Counted from the stretch's first letter, positions 16,463 to 26,391 are shown. The stretch is DNA of 64,000 nucleotides from Lachnoclostridium edouardi (GCF_900240245.1 NZ_OESQ01000001.1:3250679-3314678), one strand, 5' to 3'. Notes: generated from the sequence alone by a model not told the origin. Translations and numbers: made by a program.

Positions 16463-18886
16463 ATGAATACAGAGAAGGACAAAATTCAGGAAGAAGGCAA
16501 AGAGGAGAACAGTTCTTTGACAGCTCAAAAAGCCCCGGAAAGGGATGAAAACAATAAGGCCGGAAAACGAAAATCAACAGGACAAAACCCAGTGGCCAGA
16601 TTTTTTATTATCCTGTTTAAATATCTGCGGATTATTTTCAGGCCGCTGTTTAAGCTGTTCCGGTTTTTCTTTCAGTCATTATTCATTATATGTGTGTTGG
16701 CGCTGATTGCTTCTATAGCGGTAGGAGTGACGGTGATTTATCCTAAATATGAGGAATTTAGCCAGCAGGCAGTGGAGATTGTGGCAGAAAGTGATTTAGA
16801 TACCTTCCGCCTTCAGGAGTCCAGCTATATTTATGACAATCAGGGAGATGTGATTGCCAAGCTGACAAAAGATGAGGATTCTACCTACTTGCCATATGAG
16901 GAAATCCCGGAGGATGCAATCAATGCTTTTATTGCTATTGAGGACAGAACGTTTTGGGAAAATTCAGGCTTTGATTTAAAGGGAATTATAAGAGTAGGTC
17001 TGAATTATTTCAGGACAGAGGGGGAAGAGGTTCACGGGGCCAGCACTATTACACAGCAGCTGGTGAGAAACAGATTTCTTACAAGAGAAGTATCTATAGA
17101 GAGAAAAGCGAAAGAAATCCTGATTGCCATGGAGATGACAAAAAAGTATTCTAAAAAGCAGATTATGGAATTCTATGTAAATGACATCAGCTTTGCAAAT
17201 ACTTATTATGGTTTGGAGGCCGCCGCTGAAGGATACTTTGGAAAAACGGCAAAAGAGCTGACGTTAAGCCAGATCGCATACCTTTGCGCCATTCCCAACT
17301 CGCCTACATACTACAATCCCTACAGACATCCGGAAAACGCGTTAAAGAGAAGAAATAAGATTCTGGGGGATATGCACGACCTGGGATATATTACAGATGA
17401 GGATTACGAGGAAGCCTTAACAGAAGAGATTGTCATTGAAAAGGCAGATTATGAGTTTAGAAATTATGAGACTACATATGCAATAGATTGTGCAGTCCGG
17501 TATTTAATGAAAGATAACGGATTTGAATTCCAGTACGGATTTACCGCCTATGATGAATATAATGCATACAAGGATAAATACGAGCAGGCCTACAGCCAGG
17601 CCAGAGATCAGCTTTACACAGGAGGATACCAGATTTATACATCCTTAGATCCGGAAAAGCAGTCTTTCCTTCAAAGCACTATTGATCAGGTTTTAACCTT
17701 TGATGAGAATGTGGCTGATAACGGCATTTATGCTCTTCAGGGGGCCGCTACAGTGATTGACAACAGCAGCGGCAAGGTGGTAGCCATTGTAGGAGGCAGA
17801 ACTCAGGAGGCAGACACTTATAATCTTAACAGAGCCTTCCAAAGTTTCAGACAGCCGGGAAGCTCTATAAAGCCTATTATTGTATATGCTCCGGCTTTAG
17901 AAAACGGTTATACCTCCCAGTCTACTGTGAAAAATATTAACGTAGACGACGCAAAGAAAAAGGGAGCGGACGTTTCAAAGCTTCCAGGCAATACTATGAC
18001 TTTGCGCCAGGCAGTAGAGCAAAGTAAAAATGGAGTTGCATGGTGGCTGTACAACGAAATTACGCCTCAGGTTGGTATGTCTTATTTAACAAAAATGAGA
18101 TTTGACAATATTGTGCCTGACGATTATTATCTGGCTTCTTCCCTGGGAGGATTTACATACGGCGCCACTACAGAAGAAATGGCGGGAGCTTATGCGGCCC
18201 TTGCCAACGGCGGAATGTACAGAGATCCTACCTGTATTATGACTATGTTAGACAGAAACGGAATCGATGTTTACAAAAACAGCGGAGAATCTCAGGTATA
18301 TGAGAAAAATACAGCGGCAGTGATGGTAGACATTCTGAAAGGCGTAGTGAAAAAAGGAACAGCCAAGGGAATGGGATGGAGCGGCAATATAGAGGCGGCA
18401 GGAAAAACGGGAACTACCAACAACAGTAAGGACGGATGGTTCTGCGGAATGACTCCATATTACACCATGTCTGTGTGGGTAGGATATGATCAGCCTAAAA
18501 CCTTATCCTCACTTTGGGGCTCCACTTATCCGGCTTCCATATGGAAACAGGCTATGAGCCACTTTGTAGAAGGCCTGGAGGCAGCTTCCTTTCCTGAGCC
18601 TGGAAAGGAAGAAGGACAGAAAACAATTTCCGGGGGAAATAGCGCTTACCTTCCTGGAAGAGATGATTCTGAACTGCTGGCAGATAATTACACTGTAGGC
18701 AATTACCGCCAGGATCACAGCCTTGCCGATCAGGCCCAGGCCCTGATTAATCAAATGGCTGCTGCTGATCCAGACACAAAGCAGTCTTTGTATAACCAGG
18801 CAAAAAGCCTGATTGACCAGATTTACGGAAATACTTTATCCAGACAGATGAATGAAACCTTAAACGCAGCCATGTCCGGCGGCTGA
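16463..18886 (+). CDS. Class A penicillin-binding protein (PBP1A type)
   Basis: 807-residue bifunctional peptidoglycan synthase. Its polar N-terminal tail (1-60) is followed by one membrane anchor (about 70-95). The GT51 glycosyltransferase domain (about 130-310) has the catalytic EDRTFWENSGFD and GASTITQQLVRN. The transpeptidase domain (about 420-700) has the active-site SxxK in PGSSIKPI, SxN-like SKNG and KTGTT. The C-terminal tail is rich in Gln and Asp with no extra domain. Start ATG has AAAGGGG upstream. It polymerises glycan chains and cross-links stem peptides at the outer face of the membrane. Confidence 0.95.
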   Translation: MNTEKDKIQEEGKEENSSLTAQKAPERDENNKAGKRKSTGQNPVARFFIILFKYLRIIFRPLFKLFRFFFQSLFIICVLALIASIAVGVTVIYPKYEEFSQQAVEIVAESDLDTFRLQESSYIYDNQGDVIAKLTKDEDSTYLPYEEIPEDAINAFIAIEDRTFWENSGFDLKGIIRVGLNYFRTEGEEVHGASTITQQLVRNRFLTREVSIERKAKEILIAMEMTKKYSKKQIMEFYVNDISFANTYYGLEAAAEGYFGKTAKELTLSQIAYLCAIPNSPTYYNPYRHPENALKRRNKILGDMHDLGYITDEDYEEALTEEIVIEKADYEFRNYETTYAIDCAVRYLMKDNGFEFQYGFTAYDEYNAYKDKYEQAYSQARDQLYTGGYQIYTSLDPEKQSFLQSTIDQVLTFDENVADNGIYALQGAATVIDNSSGKVVAIVGGRTQEADTYNLNRAFQSFRQPGSSIKPIIVYAPALENGYTSQSTVKNINVDDAKKKGADVSKLPGNTMTLRQAVEQSKNGVAWWLYNEITPQVGMSYLTKMRFDNIVPDDYYLASSLGGFTYGATTEEMAGAYAALANGGMYRDPTCIMTMLDRNGIDVYKNSGESQVYEKNTAAVMVDILKGVVKKGTAKGMGWSGNIEAAGKTGTTNNSKDGWFCGMTPYYTMSVWVGYDQPKTLSSLWGSTYPASIWKQAMSHFVEGLEAASFPEPGKEEGQKTISGGNSAYLPGRDDSELLADNYTVGNYRQDHSLADQAQALINQMAAADPDTKQSLYNQAKSLIDQIYGNTLSRQMNETLNAAMSGG

Positions 18887-18901
18887 GTGTTCTGAACAGA
18901 G

Positions 18902-18960
18902 AAAAAAATAGGGGAACCCCAAATTTCGCCAACGGGATTTTTGGGGTTCCCCTATTTTTG
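18902..18960. terminator. Strong bidirectional terminator
   Basis: GGGGAACCCCAAA pairs with TTTGGGGTTCCCC, extended by AAAAATA and TATTTTT at the two sides. It separates the convergent PBP and aroA units. Confidence 0.9.
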
Positions 18961-18986
18961 TGGATAATGGTTCCCTATTTTTATTT

Positions 18987-20264
18987 TTAGCTGTGCAGCT
19001 TATTTAGGTCTGAATAAAACTCAGGGTAGGAAATATTTACGCAGTCTGCTCCAAGAATCTCTGTTTCCCCGTCTGCCATTAAGCCGGCTACTGCAAAGGT
19101 CATGGCGATTCGGTGGTCTAAGCGGCTGTCAATTACAGCGCCGTGAAGGGGTCTGCCCCCTTTTATAATCATGCCGTCCTCTGTTTCCTCTGCATCAGCT
19201 CCCATAGCCTTTAAATTCTCAACCATGGCTTCAATTCTGTTAGATTCTTTTACTTTCAGCTCCGCCGCATCTTTTATAACAGTAACTCCGTCGGCAAAGC
19301 AGGCGGCCATAGCGGCAACAGGAAGCTCGTCAATTAAAGTGGGAATCACAGGACCGCTGATTTCTGTGCCGTGTAAAGAACTGGCAGTTACCAGAATATC
19401 AGCCACAGGCTCCCCTGAAACTATTCTTTTGTCTAAAAGCTGAATATTGCCTCCCATTTTTATGAAAACCTTTAAAATGCCGTCTCTGGTGGGATTGATT
19501 CCCACATTTTTAATTAAAATCTGAGAGCCGGGGATGAGAAGTCCGGCAGCCAGGAAAAAGGCGGCTGAGGAAATATCTCCGGGAACCTGTATTTTCTGCC
19601 CGTAAAGCTCTTTGGCAGGCTTTATAATAGCTGTAGTATTTTCTGTTTTTACATCTGCCCCAAAGCCGGAAAGCATCAGCTCTGTGTGATTGCGGGAAAG
19701 GGCGGGCTCCGTTACTTTTGTTTCACCCTCAGCGTAAAGGCCGGCCAGCAAAATCGCTGATTTTACCTGAGCGGAAGCTACAGGAGAGGAGTAATGAATC
19801 CCTTTTAAATGGCAGCCCTCAATGGAAAGAGGGGCGCAGCCGGTGCCGTTTATGCTGGAAATTTTAGCTCCCATAAGAGAAAGCGGCTCTATAATCCGCT
19901 TCATAGGCCGTTTTTGTATAGAAGCATCTCCTGTAAGCACTGTATGAAAGCTTTGGGCAGAAAGGATTCCGGATATTAGTCTGGTGGTGGTGCCGCTGTT
20001 TCCGCAGTCTAAAACAGAATCCGGCTTTTTCAGTCCCCGGAGCCCTCTGCCCATTACTGTAATTTTTCCATTATCATTGCTGATACACACGCCCATAGCC
20101 TGAAAACAGGAAATTGTGGACAGACAGTCAGCTCCCTGAAGAAAACCGGTAATTTCAGTAGTTCCTTTAGCAATAGCCCCGAACATAACGCTTCTGTGAG
20201 AAATGGATTTATCTCCGGGAATAGAAATTTCCCCTCTAAGAGGGGAAGATTTTTGAAATTTCAT
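18987..20264 (-). CDS. aroA: EPSP synthase (3-phosphoshikimate 1-carboxyvinyltransferase)
   Basis: 425-residue enzyme that joins phosphoenolpyruvate and shikimate 3-phosphate, the penultimate shikimate-pathway step. Motifs: GDKSISHRSVMFGAIAKGTT, DCGNSGTTTRLISGIL, DASIQKRPMKR, the second-lobe PGDISSAAFFLAAG and LDHRIAMTFAVAGL. Length and both lobes are complete. It is the third gene of the aroF-tyrA-aroA operon, 12 bp after tyrA. The pattern of the PEP-site loop looks closer to the Gram-positive class than to E. coli AroA, but I cannot settle inhibitor sensitivity from this. Confidence 0.96.
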   Translation of the reverse strand: MKFQKSSPLRGEISIPGDKSISHRSVMFGAIAKGTTEITGFLQGADCLSTISCFQAMGVCISNDNGKITVMGRGLRGLKKPDSVLDCGNSGTTTRLISGILSAQSFHTVLTGDASIQKRPMKRIIEPLSLMGAKISSINGTGCAPLSIEGCHLKGIHYSSPVASAQVKSAILLAGLYAEGETKVTEPALSRNHTELMLSGFGADVKTENTTAIIKPAKELYGQKIQVPGDISSAAFFLAAGLLIPGSQILIKNVGINPTRDGILKVFIKMGGNIQLLDKRIVSGEPVADILVTASSLHGTEISGPVIPTLIDELPVAAMAACFADGVTVIKDAAELKVKESNRIEAMVENLKAMGADAEETEDGMIIKGGRPLHGAVIDSRLDHRIAMTFAVAGLMADGETEILGADCVNISYPEFYSDLNKLHS

Positions 20265-20276
20265 AGGAAATCTCCT

Positions 20277-21371
20277 TTACATTTTCATTAAATCATATTT
20301 ATACCTGGTAAGCTGATTCCAGGCAGCCTCCATGGAGCCTTCGTCATAAAAGGTAATGCGCAAAGCGCCCTCCCCATGTTCTCTGCTGTGATTGATGCCA
20401 ATATTTTTTATACTGATGCCTTTGGCGGCCAAAATAACAGACAGTGTGGAAATAGATCCTACCTCGTCTACAATATCTACGGAGAATGAGTATTCTGGCT
20501 CAATGGCTCCCTTTGTCCTGTCAGAAATAGAATCTCTGTACTGCCTGGAATTCTGAAACAGGCGGTGAACTGCCTGGCTGTCTCTTTGCCTCAAATCAGA
20601 AAGCACATGTGATAAGGAGGAGATATACTGCTCCAGAATCTTTATAATATTATCTGTATTGGTCATACAGATCTGCTCCCACATTTCAGGAGAGGCGGAG
20701 GCGATTCTGGTAATATCCTTAAAACCTCCGGCGGCAATCTGCTTCATAATTTCATCTGGGCTGTCCTTTTCCTGTACCAGATTTACCAGGGAGGAAGCAA
20801 TAATATGAGGCAGATGGCTGATGGCGGCCACTGCAAAGTCGTGTTCCTCATAGCTGATTACCTTGGGAATAGCGCCTAAGGCCTGAGCGATTGCCTTTAC
20901 CCGCTCAATGTGCATAGGATTGTCTTCAGAGGCCGGGGTAATCATATAGTACGCGTTTTCTAAAAGGTGATCTGTAGAATTTTCATATCCTGTTTTTTCA
21001 GAGCCGGCCATAGGATGTCCGCCAACAAAGCAGCGCTCCATTTGCAGATTGGCGACAGCCTGATGAATACTGGTTTTTGTGCTGCCTACGTCTGTAATAA
21101 TGGCCCCGGGCTTTAAAAGAGGCTTCAGCTGTTTTAAATAGCCGGCGTTAAACTCTACAGGGGTACACAGGAAAATCATATCGCATTGTGACAGCTGGCG
21201 GTCAATACCGTCTAAAATAATATCCACCACGCCATCCTCGTGGGCTTTTTCCAGGCGGGAGGAAGAGCGCATATAAGCCATAATTTTAATTTCAGGGTGA
21301 GCTCTTTTTAACCCCTTTGCAATAGAGCCTCCGATTAAGCCGAGGCCGATAAAGCCTACTACAGCTTCCAT
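20277..21371 (-). CDS. tyrA: Prephenate dehydrogenase with ACT domain
   Basis: 364-residue NAD-dependent enzyme converting prephenate to 4-hydroxyphenylpyruvate for tyrosine synthesis. It has the N-terminal Rossmann motif GFIGLGLIGGSIAKGL, DVGSTKTSIHQAV, and the catalytic-region GGHPMAGSEKTGYE. A helical dimerisation domain follows, and a C-terminal ACT regulatory domain (about 295-360, YSFSVDIVDEVGSISTLSVIL) suggests feedback by tyrosine. It starts 3 bp after the aroF stop, so translation is probably coupled. Confidence 0.95.
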   Translation of the reverse strand: MEAVVGFIGLGLIGGSIAKGLKRAHPEIKIMAYMRSSSRLEKAHEDGVVDIILDGIDRQLSQCDMIFLCTPVEFNAGYLKQLKPLLKPGAIITDVGSTKTSIHQAVANLQMERCFVGGHPMAGSEKTGYENSTDHLLENAYYMITPASEDNPMHIERVKAIAQALGAIPKVISYEEHDFAVAAISHLPHIIASSLVNLVQEKDSPDEIMKQIAAGGFKDITRIASASPEMWEQICMTNTDNIIKILEQYISSLSHVLSDLRQRDSQAVHRLFQNSRQYRDSISDRTKGAIEPEYSFSVDIVDEVGSISTLSVILAAKGISIKNIGINHSREHGEGALRITFYDEGSMEAAWNQLTRYKYDLMKM

Positions 21372-21374
21372 AAT

Positions 21375-22388
21375 TTAAAACTTCCTTCCTTCTAATTGAG
21401 CATAAGGCCTTAACTGGTCTGCGAGAGCCTCAAAGCCGTCAAAAGTAAGAGACTGAGGTCCGTCGGACAGGGCACACTCAGGGCAGGGATGAACCTCGAT
21501 CATTAATCCGTCTGCGCCTGCTGCAATAGAAGCCTTTGCCAAAGGCTCCACATAGTCCCTGACTCCTGTGGCGTGGCTTGGGTCAACAATAATAGGCAGA
21601 TGGCTTTTTTTGCGGATCACAGGCACAGCGCTAAGGTCTAAAGTATTTCTTGTAGCTGTTTCATATGTACGGATACCTCTCTCGCACAGCACAATATTTT
21701 CATTTCCCTCTGAAATAATATACTCGGCGGCGTTTAACCACTCATCAATAGTAGCGGCCAGACCTCGCTTTAAAAGCACGGGAAGACCTGATTTTCCGGC
21801 TTCCTTTAAAAGATCGAAATTCTGCATGTTTCTGGCGCCTATCTGCAGCATATCCACATATTTTACAGCCTTCTCAATGGCCTTTAAACTGGTTACTTCA
21901 CACACAACAGAAAGACCTGTAGCCTGTCTGGCCTCCATCATGTATTTTAACCCTTCTTCCTCTAGGCCCTGGAAGGAGTAAGGGGAAGTGCGCGGCTTAT
22001 ATGCCCCTCCTCTTAAAATGGTGGCCCCTGCTTTTTTCACGGCAAAAGCAGTATCAATTAACTGCTGCTGGCTTTCAATGGCACATGGACCTGCCATAAT
22101 CGTTAAGGTGTCAGGACCTATCACTGCAGAACCTACAGAAACAGAGGAATTTTCAGGGTGGAATTTCCTGTTAACCAGCTTGTAGGACTCAGTTACAGGC
22201 ACAACCTTGTCAACGCCCTGGGAGATTTCCAGGTTGATGCCTGCTAAGCGGCTTTTGTCGCCTACCACGCCTACAATCGTAACCTGAGTTCCCTCTGAAA
22301 GGTGGGCAGTTAAACCTTTAGATTCAATTAAACGTGTAATATTCTGAACATCCTTTTGGGAAGCGCTGGGCTTCATAATAATAATCAT
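21375..22388 (-). CDS. aroF: DAHP synthase, type I-beta with regulatory domain
   Basis: 337-residue 3-deoxy-7-phosphoheptulonate synthase, the first enzyme of aromatic biosynthesis. A ferredoxin-like regulatory domain (1-70) precedes the TIM barrel (about 80-335). Motifs: MAGPCAIESQQQL, LRGGAYKPRTSPYSFQG, LQIGARNMQN, IVDPSHATG and MIEVHPCPECALSDGPQS. First gene of the minus-strand aromatic operon behind a good promoter. No T-box or Trp leader is visible in front of it, so feedback is likely at the enzyme level. Confidence 0.96.
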   Translation of the reverse strand: MIIIMKPSASQKDVQNITRLIESKGLTAHLSEGTQVTIVGVVGDKSRLAGINLEISQGVDKVVPVTESYKLVNRKFHPENSSVSVGSAVIGPDTLTIMAGPCAIESQQQLIDTAFAVKKAGATILRGGAYKPRTSPYSFQGLEEEGLKYMMEARQATGLSVVCEVTSLKAIEKAVKYVDMLQIGARNMQNFDLLKEAGKSGLPVLLKRGLAATIDEWLNAAEYIISEGNENIVLCERGIRTYETATRNTLDLSAVPVIRKKSHLPIIVDPSHATGVRDYVEPLAKASIAAGADGLMIEVHPCPECALSDGPQSLTFDGFEALADQLRPYAQLEGRKF

Positions 22389-22451
22389 AATTTAGTAACT
22401 CCTTTTGTGTTGGTTTATGTTGAATACAATTGCTGAATCAATACATTCTTG

Positions 22452-22480
22452 ATTTTATCCCATCCCTTGAAAGTTGTCAA
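22452..22480 (-). promoter_or_regulatory. Promoter of aroF-tyrA-aroA
   Basis: On the minus strand TTGACA (22475-22480) and TAAAAT (22452-22457) lie 17 bp apart. Confidence 0.8.
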
Positions 22481-22616
22481 TGATTTAATACTTTAAAGTT
22501 TGACAGTTTAAACTATTGATTAATAAAGAAGATGGATAAATCAAAGAATATACAGGGAATATACAGAGCAGAAAAATGGAAAAGCGAAAAAATTTTGTAT
22601 AAATTGCATGTTTTAC

Positions 22617-22645
22617 TTGTAAATTTCCGACATTTTTAGTAAAAT
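22617..22645 (+). promoter_or_regulatory. Promoter of the EF-G paralogue
   Basis: TTGTAA (22617-22622), 17-bp spacer, TAAAAT (22640-22645); the AGGAGGG ribosome site and ATG follow about 40 nt later. The 22389-22616 stretch between divergent promoters holds no gene. Confidence 0.65.
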
Positions 22646-22685
22646 ATCATCATAGGCTAAAAGAACGTACAGGAGGGTATATTTT

Positions 22686-24788
22686 ATGAATGCATATGGT
22701 ACAAAGCAGATCCGCAACGTAGTTTTATTAGGGCACGGGGGTGCCGGCAAGACAACTGTGGCAGAAGCTATGGCGCTGTTGACAGGAGTTACAAAGCGTA
22801 TGGGAAAAACAACAGATGGAAATACCATCAGTGACTATGATAAAGAAGAAATTAAAAGACAGTTTTCCATTTCTACATCCCTGATCCCTCTGGAGTTCCA
22901 GGGAGAGGAAGAAATGATTAAGATTAACCTTTTAGATACTCCCGGCTATTTTGATTTTGTGGGAGAGGTAGAGGAGGCGATCAGCGTAGCTGACGCAGCT
23001 ATTATTGTAGTAAACTGTAAGGCAGGTATTGAAGTTGGAACAGAGAAGGCCTGGGAGCTGTGCGACAAGTACAGACTGCCCAGAATCATTTTTGTTACTA
23101 ATATGGACGACGACCATGCCAGCTACCGGGAGCTGGTGCTGAAGCTGGAAAAGCAGTTCGGCAGAAAGATCGCTCCATTCCAGCTGCCTATTCGTGAAAA
23201 TGAAAAGTTTGTAGGTTTTGTCAACGTAGTAAAAATGGCAGGACGCCGTTTTACAAATTTAAGCGATTATGAAGAGTGCCCGATTCCGGATTATGTAGAA
23301 AAGCATTTAAGCATCGCAAGAGACGCCTTAATCGAGGCTGTGGCTGAGACAAGCGAGGAATATATGGAAAGATATTTCTCAGGGGAAGAGTTTACCCAGG
23401 AGGAAATTTCCAATGCACTGCGCACCCACGTTATAGACGGCACTATTGTGCCTGTTATGATGGGTTCCGGCATCAACTGCCAGGGCTTTAGGGTTCTTCT
23501 TCAGGCTATTGACAAGTACTTCCCGTCGCCAGATAAATATGAGTGCGTAGGCGTGGACGTTTCCACAGGAGAGCGCTTTACTGCAAAATATAACGACGAC
23601 GTATCTCTTTCTGCCAGAGTATTTAAGACAGTAGTAGATCCGTTTATTGGAAAGTATTCTCTTATGAAGATTTGTACAGGTACATTAAAGCCTGACACTA
23701 CAATTTACAATGTAAATAAGGACGCGGAGGAGAAGGTTGCAAAGCTTTACCTGTTAAGAGGAAAGGACGTTATTGAGGTTCCTGAGCTGAAAGCAGGAGA
23801 CATTGGAGCAGTTGCAAAGCTGACTGTGACTCAGACAGGAGATACTATTGCAGTCCGCACAGCTCCTATTATGTACCATAAGCCGGAGATTTCCACACCT
23901 TATACCTACATGAGATATAAAACTGTAAATAAGGGAGACGACGATAAGGTTTCCAGCGCTTTGGCTAAGCTGATGGAAGAGGATTTGACTTTAAGAGCAG
24001 TAAACGATAAAGAAAACAGACAGCTTCTTCTCTATGGAATCGGCGATCAGCAGCTGGAGGTTGTTGTAAGCAAGCTGCTGGGACGTTATAAAGTAGAGAT
24101 TGAGCTGAGCAAGCCTAAATTTGCTTTCAGGGAAACATTGAGAAAGAAAGTGGAGGTTCAGGGCAAATACAAAAAACAGTCCGGCGGTCATGGACAGTAC
24201 GGAGACGTTAAAATGGAATTTGAGCCTTCCGGCGATCTGGAAACCCCATATGTTTTTGAGGAAAGAGTATTTGGAGGAGCTGTACCTAAGAACTACTTCC
24301 CTGCAGTGGAAAAGGGAATCCAGGAATGCGTATTAAAGGGCCCGCTGGCTGCATATCCGGTGGTTGGCTTAAAGGCTACATTAGTAGACGGCTCATATCA
24401 TCCTGTAGATTCCTCTGAAATGGCTTTTAAAATGGCTGCCACCATGGCTTTCAAAAAAGGATTTATGGAAGCAAATCCAGTACTTTTAGAGCCTATCGCC
24501 TCTGTAAAGGTAACTGTTCCAGATAAGTTTACGGGAGATGTTATGGGGGATTTAAACAGAAGAAGAGGACGTGTTCTGGGAATGAATTCCAATCATCACG
24601 GCAAACAGACTATTGAGGCCGACGTGCCAATGTCCGAGTTATTTGGCTACAATACAGACCTGCGTTCCATGACAGGCGGAATCGGCGTATATGAATATGA
24701 ATTCAGCCGTTACGAGCAGGCTCCCGGCGATGTACAGAAAAAAGAAGTAGAAGCCAGAGCAGCTAAAGTAGACAAGATGGAAGCATAA
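22686..24788 (+). CDS. EF-G-like GTPase (second EF-G paralogue)
   Basis: 700-residue translational GTPase with all EF-G domains: G domain (about 8-270: GHGGAGKTT, LLDTPGYFDF), domain II (about 300-390), domains III-V (KPKFAFRETLRKKVEVQGKYKKQSGGHGQYGDV and AMAFKKGFMEANPVLLEP, then RGRVLGMNSNHHGKQTIEADVP). The base-recognition NKMD motif reads TNMD. This matches the divergent EF-G2-like group found in Clostridia and others rather than the main FusA, which usually lies with rpsL and rpsG. Role in translation or recycling is uncertain. It is monocistronic with its own terminator. Confidence 0.85.
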   Translation: MNAYGTKQIRNVVLLGHGGAGKTTVAEAMALLTGVTKRMGKTTDGNTISDYDKEEIKRQFSISTSLIPLEFQGEEEMIKINLLDTPGYFDFVGEVEEAISVADAAIIVVNCKAGIEVGTEKAWELCDKYRLPRIIFVTNMDDDHASYRELVLKLEKQFGRKIAPFQLPIRENEKFVGFVNVVKMAGRRFTNLSDYEECPIPDYVEKHLSIARDALIEAVAETSEEYMERYFSGEEFTQEEISNALRTHVIDGTIVPVMMGSGINCQGFRVLLQAIDKYFPSPDKYECVGVDVSTGERFTAKYNDDVSLSARVFKTVVDPFIGKYSLMKICTGTLKPDTTIYNVNKDAEEKVAKLYLLRGKDVIEVPELKAGDIGAVAKLTVTQTGDTIAVRTAPIMYHKPEISTPYTYMRYKTVNKGDDDKVSSALAKLMEEDLTLRAVNDKENRQLLLYGIGDQQLEVVVSKLLGRYKVEIELSKPKFAFRETLRKKVEVQGKYKKQSGGHGQYGDVKMEFEPSGDLETPYVFEERVFGGAVPKNYFPAVEKGIQECVLKGPLAAYPVVGLKATLVDGSYHPVDSSEMAFKMAATMAFKKGFMEANPVLLEPIASVKVTVPDKFTGDVMGDLNRRRGRVLGMNSNHHGKQTIEADVPMSELFGYNTDLRSMTGGIGVYEYEFSRYEQAPGDVQKKEVEARAAKVDKMEA

Positions 24789-24800
24789 AATAAAATTAAG

Positions 24801-24846
24801 GCAGGCTGCCGTCCAGGTGTTTTACCGGGCGGCGGCCTGCGTTTTT
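24801..24846 (+). terminator. Terminator after EF-G paralogue
   Basis: GCAGGC-GCCGTCC pairs with GGGCGGC-GCCTGC (one small offset), followed by GTTTTTAAG. Confidence 0.8.
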
Positions 24847-24868
24847 AAGCCTTGAGGAGAGCACATGT

Positions 24869-25864
24869 ATGGATGACAGAAAAAAAGCGAGAAAAATATT
24901 TTCCAGAATAGGCGGGGCGTACTTTATATTTTTAGCGGCGGCAATGGGAGTCCAGTTTATTGTTGTGCTGGCCATTTTTTTGGCAGGAGGAAAAAATCTG
25001 TCTTTAGGCCAGGATATAAAGGTGGCTATCTCCATGGCGTGTATGTACGGCGCAGGATTTCCCCTGTACTGGATTTTGGTGAAAAGAGTGCCGGGAAGAA
25101 TGGATGAGTACAGAAAAAATAATCAGGCGGAGGTTTGGGGCCCTGGCCAATTAATTGTCTGTATGATTATTTCCATTTCTGTAATGGAGGCTGGAAACTT
25201 TGTGGGCAGCCGGCTGATGAATATATTAGGCCAGGCGGCGGGGGAGACAGAAGAAAATCTGGTGTTTCAGCTGATTTCAGAATCTAATCTGCTGACCTTA
25301 GGAGCTTTTACTGTAGTGGCGGCCCCTATTATGGAGGAACTGATGTTCAGAAAGCTGTTAATAGACAGAATTATCCAGTATGGGGATTGGACGGCTATAT
25401 TAGTGTCAGGGGTTATGTTTGGCCTGATACATGGAAACTTTTATCAGTTTTTCTACGCCTGCGGTCTGGGAATGATTTTCGCCTATATTTACATCAGAAC
25501 CGGAAAAATAAAATACACCATAGGGCTTCATATGATAATTAATTTTATGAGTTCTATGATTGCAGGAAACCTGATAAAGGCAATGGATTACCAAAGTCTT
25601 CTGCAAATTACAGAAGATAACCCGGAAATGATGATGGAATATCTGGCTGCAAATTGGCTGCCTCTCACTATGCTTATGCTATATGGCTTAGCCCTTATTG
25701 TGCTGGCTGTGGCAGGTGTAATTTTAGCTATTTGCATCAGAAAAAGAATTCACTTGTACCCTGCTATGGAAAAAATCTCCTGGGGAGAAAAATATCTGGC
25801 TGTATTTTTAAATATTGGGATGGTATTATTCCTTGCCATGTGCACAGTTCAATTTGTGATTTAA
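24869..25864 (+). CDS. CPBP family intramembrane metalloprotease
   Basis: 331-residue membrane protein with about eight helices and the Abi/CAAX-protease (CPBP) motifs: PIMEELMFRKLLIDRI (EExxxR-like), FGLIHGNFYQFFYA (FxxxH) and TIGLHMIINF (HxxxN region). Such proteins act as prenyl-protein-type proteases or in bacteriocin self-immunity. No bacteriocin gene is adjacent, so function is open. It is convergent with the following hypothetical gene. Confidence 0.88.
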   Translation: MDDRKKARKIFSRIGGAYFIFLAAAMGVQFIVVLAIFLAGGKNLSLGQDIKVAISMACMYGAGFPLYWILVKRVPGRMDEYRKNNQAEVWGPGQLIVCMIISISVMEAGNFVGSRLMNILGQAAGETEENLVFQLISESNLLTLGAFTVVAAPIMEELMFRKLLIDRIIQYGDWTAILVSGVMFGLIHGNFYQFFYACGLGMIFAYIYIRTGKIKYTIGLHMIINFMSSMIAGNLIKAMDYQSLLQITEDNPEMMMEYLAANWLPLTMLMLYGLALIVLAVAGVILAICIRKRIHLYPAMEKISWGEKYLAVFLNIGMVLFLAMCTVQFVI

Positions 25865-25900
25865 ACAGTAACTGAATCTGTGCACATTGGAATCTTTAGT

Positions 25901-26389
25901 CTACATGGCTCTTTGTAAAAGGAGGCGGAAAATCAAAAGCAGCAGTCCGTAAACAGCGGCGATTACGCACAATACCTTCAGCACAAGAAGGCTGATAAAG
26001 CCGGAGGCTAAAACGCCTAGGTAAAGGAGTAAAAACATAGTATATCCGCTGTATGCCCAGCATCTCAGACCTAAAAGACGGTTGCGTTCGTCTGTTTCTG
26101 CTGTTTCCTGTTTTTTTCTTAAACCAGGAGATTGTAAGAAACGAATATTTTTCCAAATTAAAATGATTCCCACTCCTATAAGCGCAAAGCCGGTAGAGGA
26201 ATAAAAGCTGGACAGAAACTGTCTGGCCCCTGGCTCCAAATACATAACAGGCAGCCTTCCTCCGGCAAATATAGTTATCAGTATTGCAATAAGGCCAAGC
26301 ACAATCACAAAGCTTCCCACCCATATTCTAGTTTTGCAGCGTTTTTTAAAATCAATAGGGGCGTCGGTAAACAGATGATTTAACCACAT
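25901..26389 (-). CDS. Hypothetical membrane protein paired with XRE regulator
   Basis: 162-residue protein with four predicted helices (about 24-44, 60-80, 108-128 and 132-155) and a short charged linker containing ETDERNRLLGLRCWAYSGY. This DER-rN segment is found in small membrane proteins that follow XRE regulators in Firmicutes (DUF2178-like); the family assignment is tentative. It starts 2 bp after the XRE stop on the same strand, so the two form an operon. A role as sensor or effector of the regulator is possible but not shown. Confidence 0.7.
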   Translation of the reverse strand: MWLNHLFTDAPIDFKKRCKTRIWVGSFVIVLGLIAILITIFAGGRLPVMYLEPGARQFLSSFYSSTGFALIGVGIILIWKNIRFLQSPGLRKKQETAETDERNRLLGLRCWAYSGYTMFLLLYLGVLASGFISLLVLKVLCVIAAVYGLLLLIFRLLLQRAM

Positions 26390-26391
26390 AG

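Noticed and set aside
25896-26324. Alternative minus-strand reading frame of 142 codons
   Set aside because: It overlaps the XRE-linked membrane protein in another frame, has no good RBS and has shadow-like composition.
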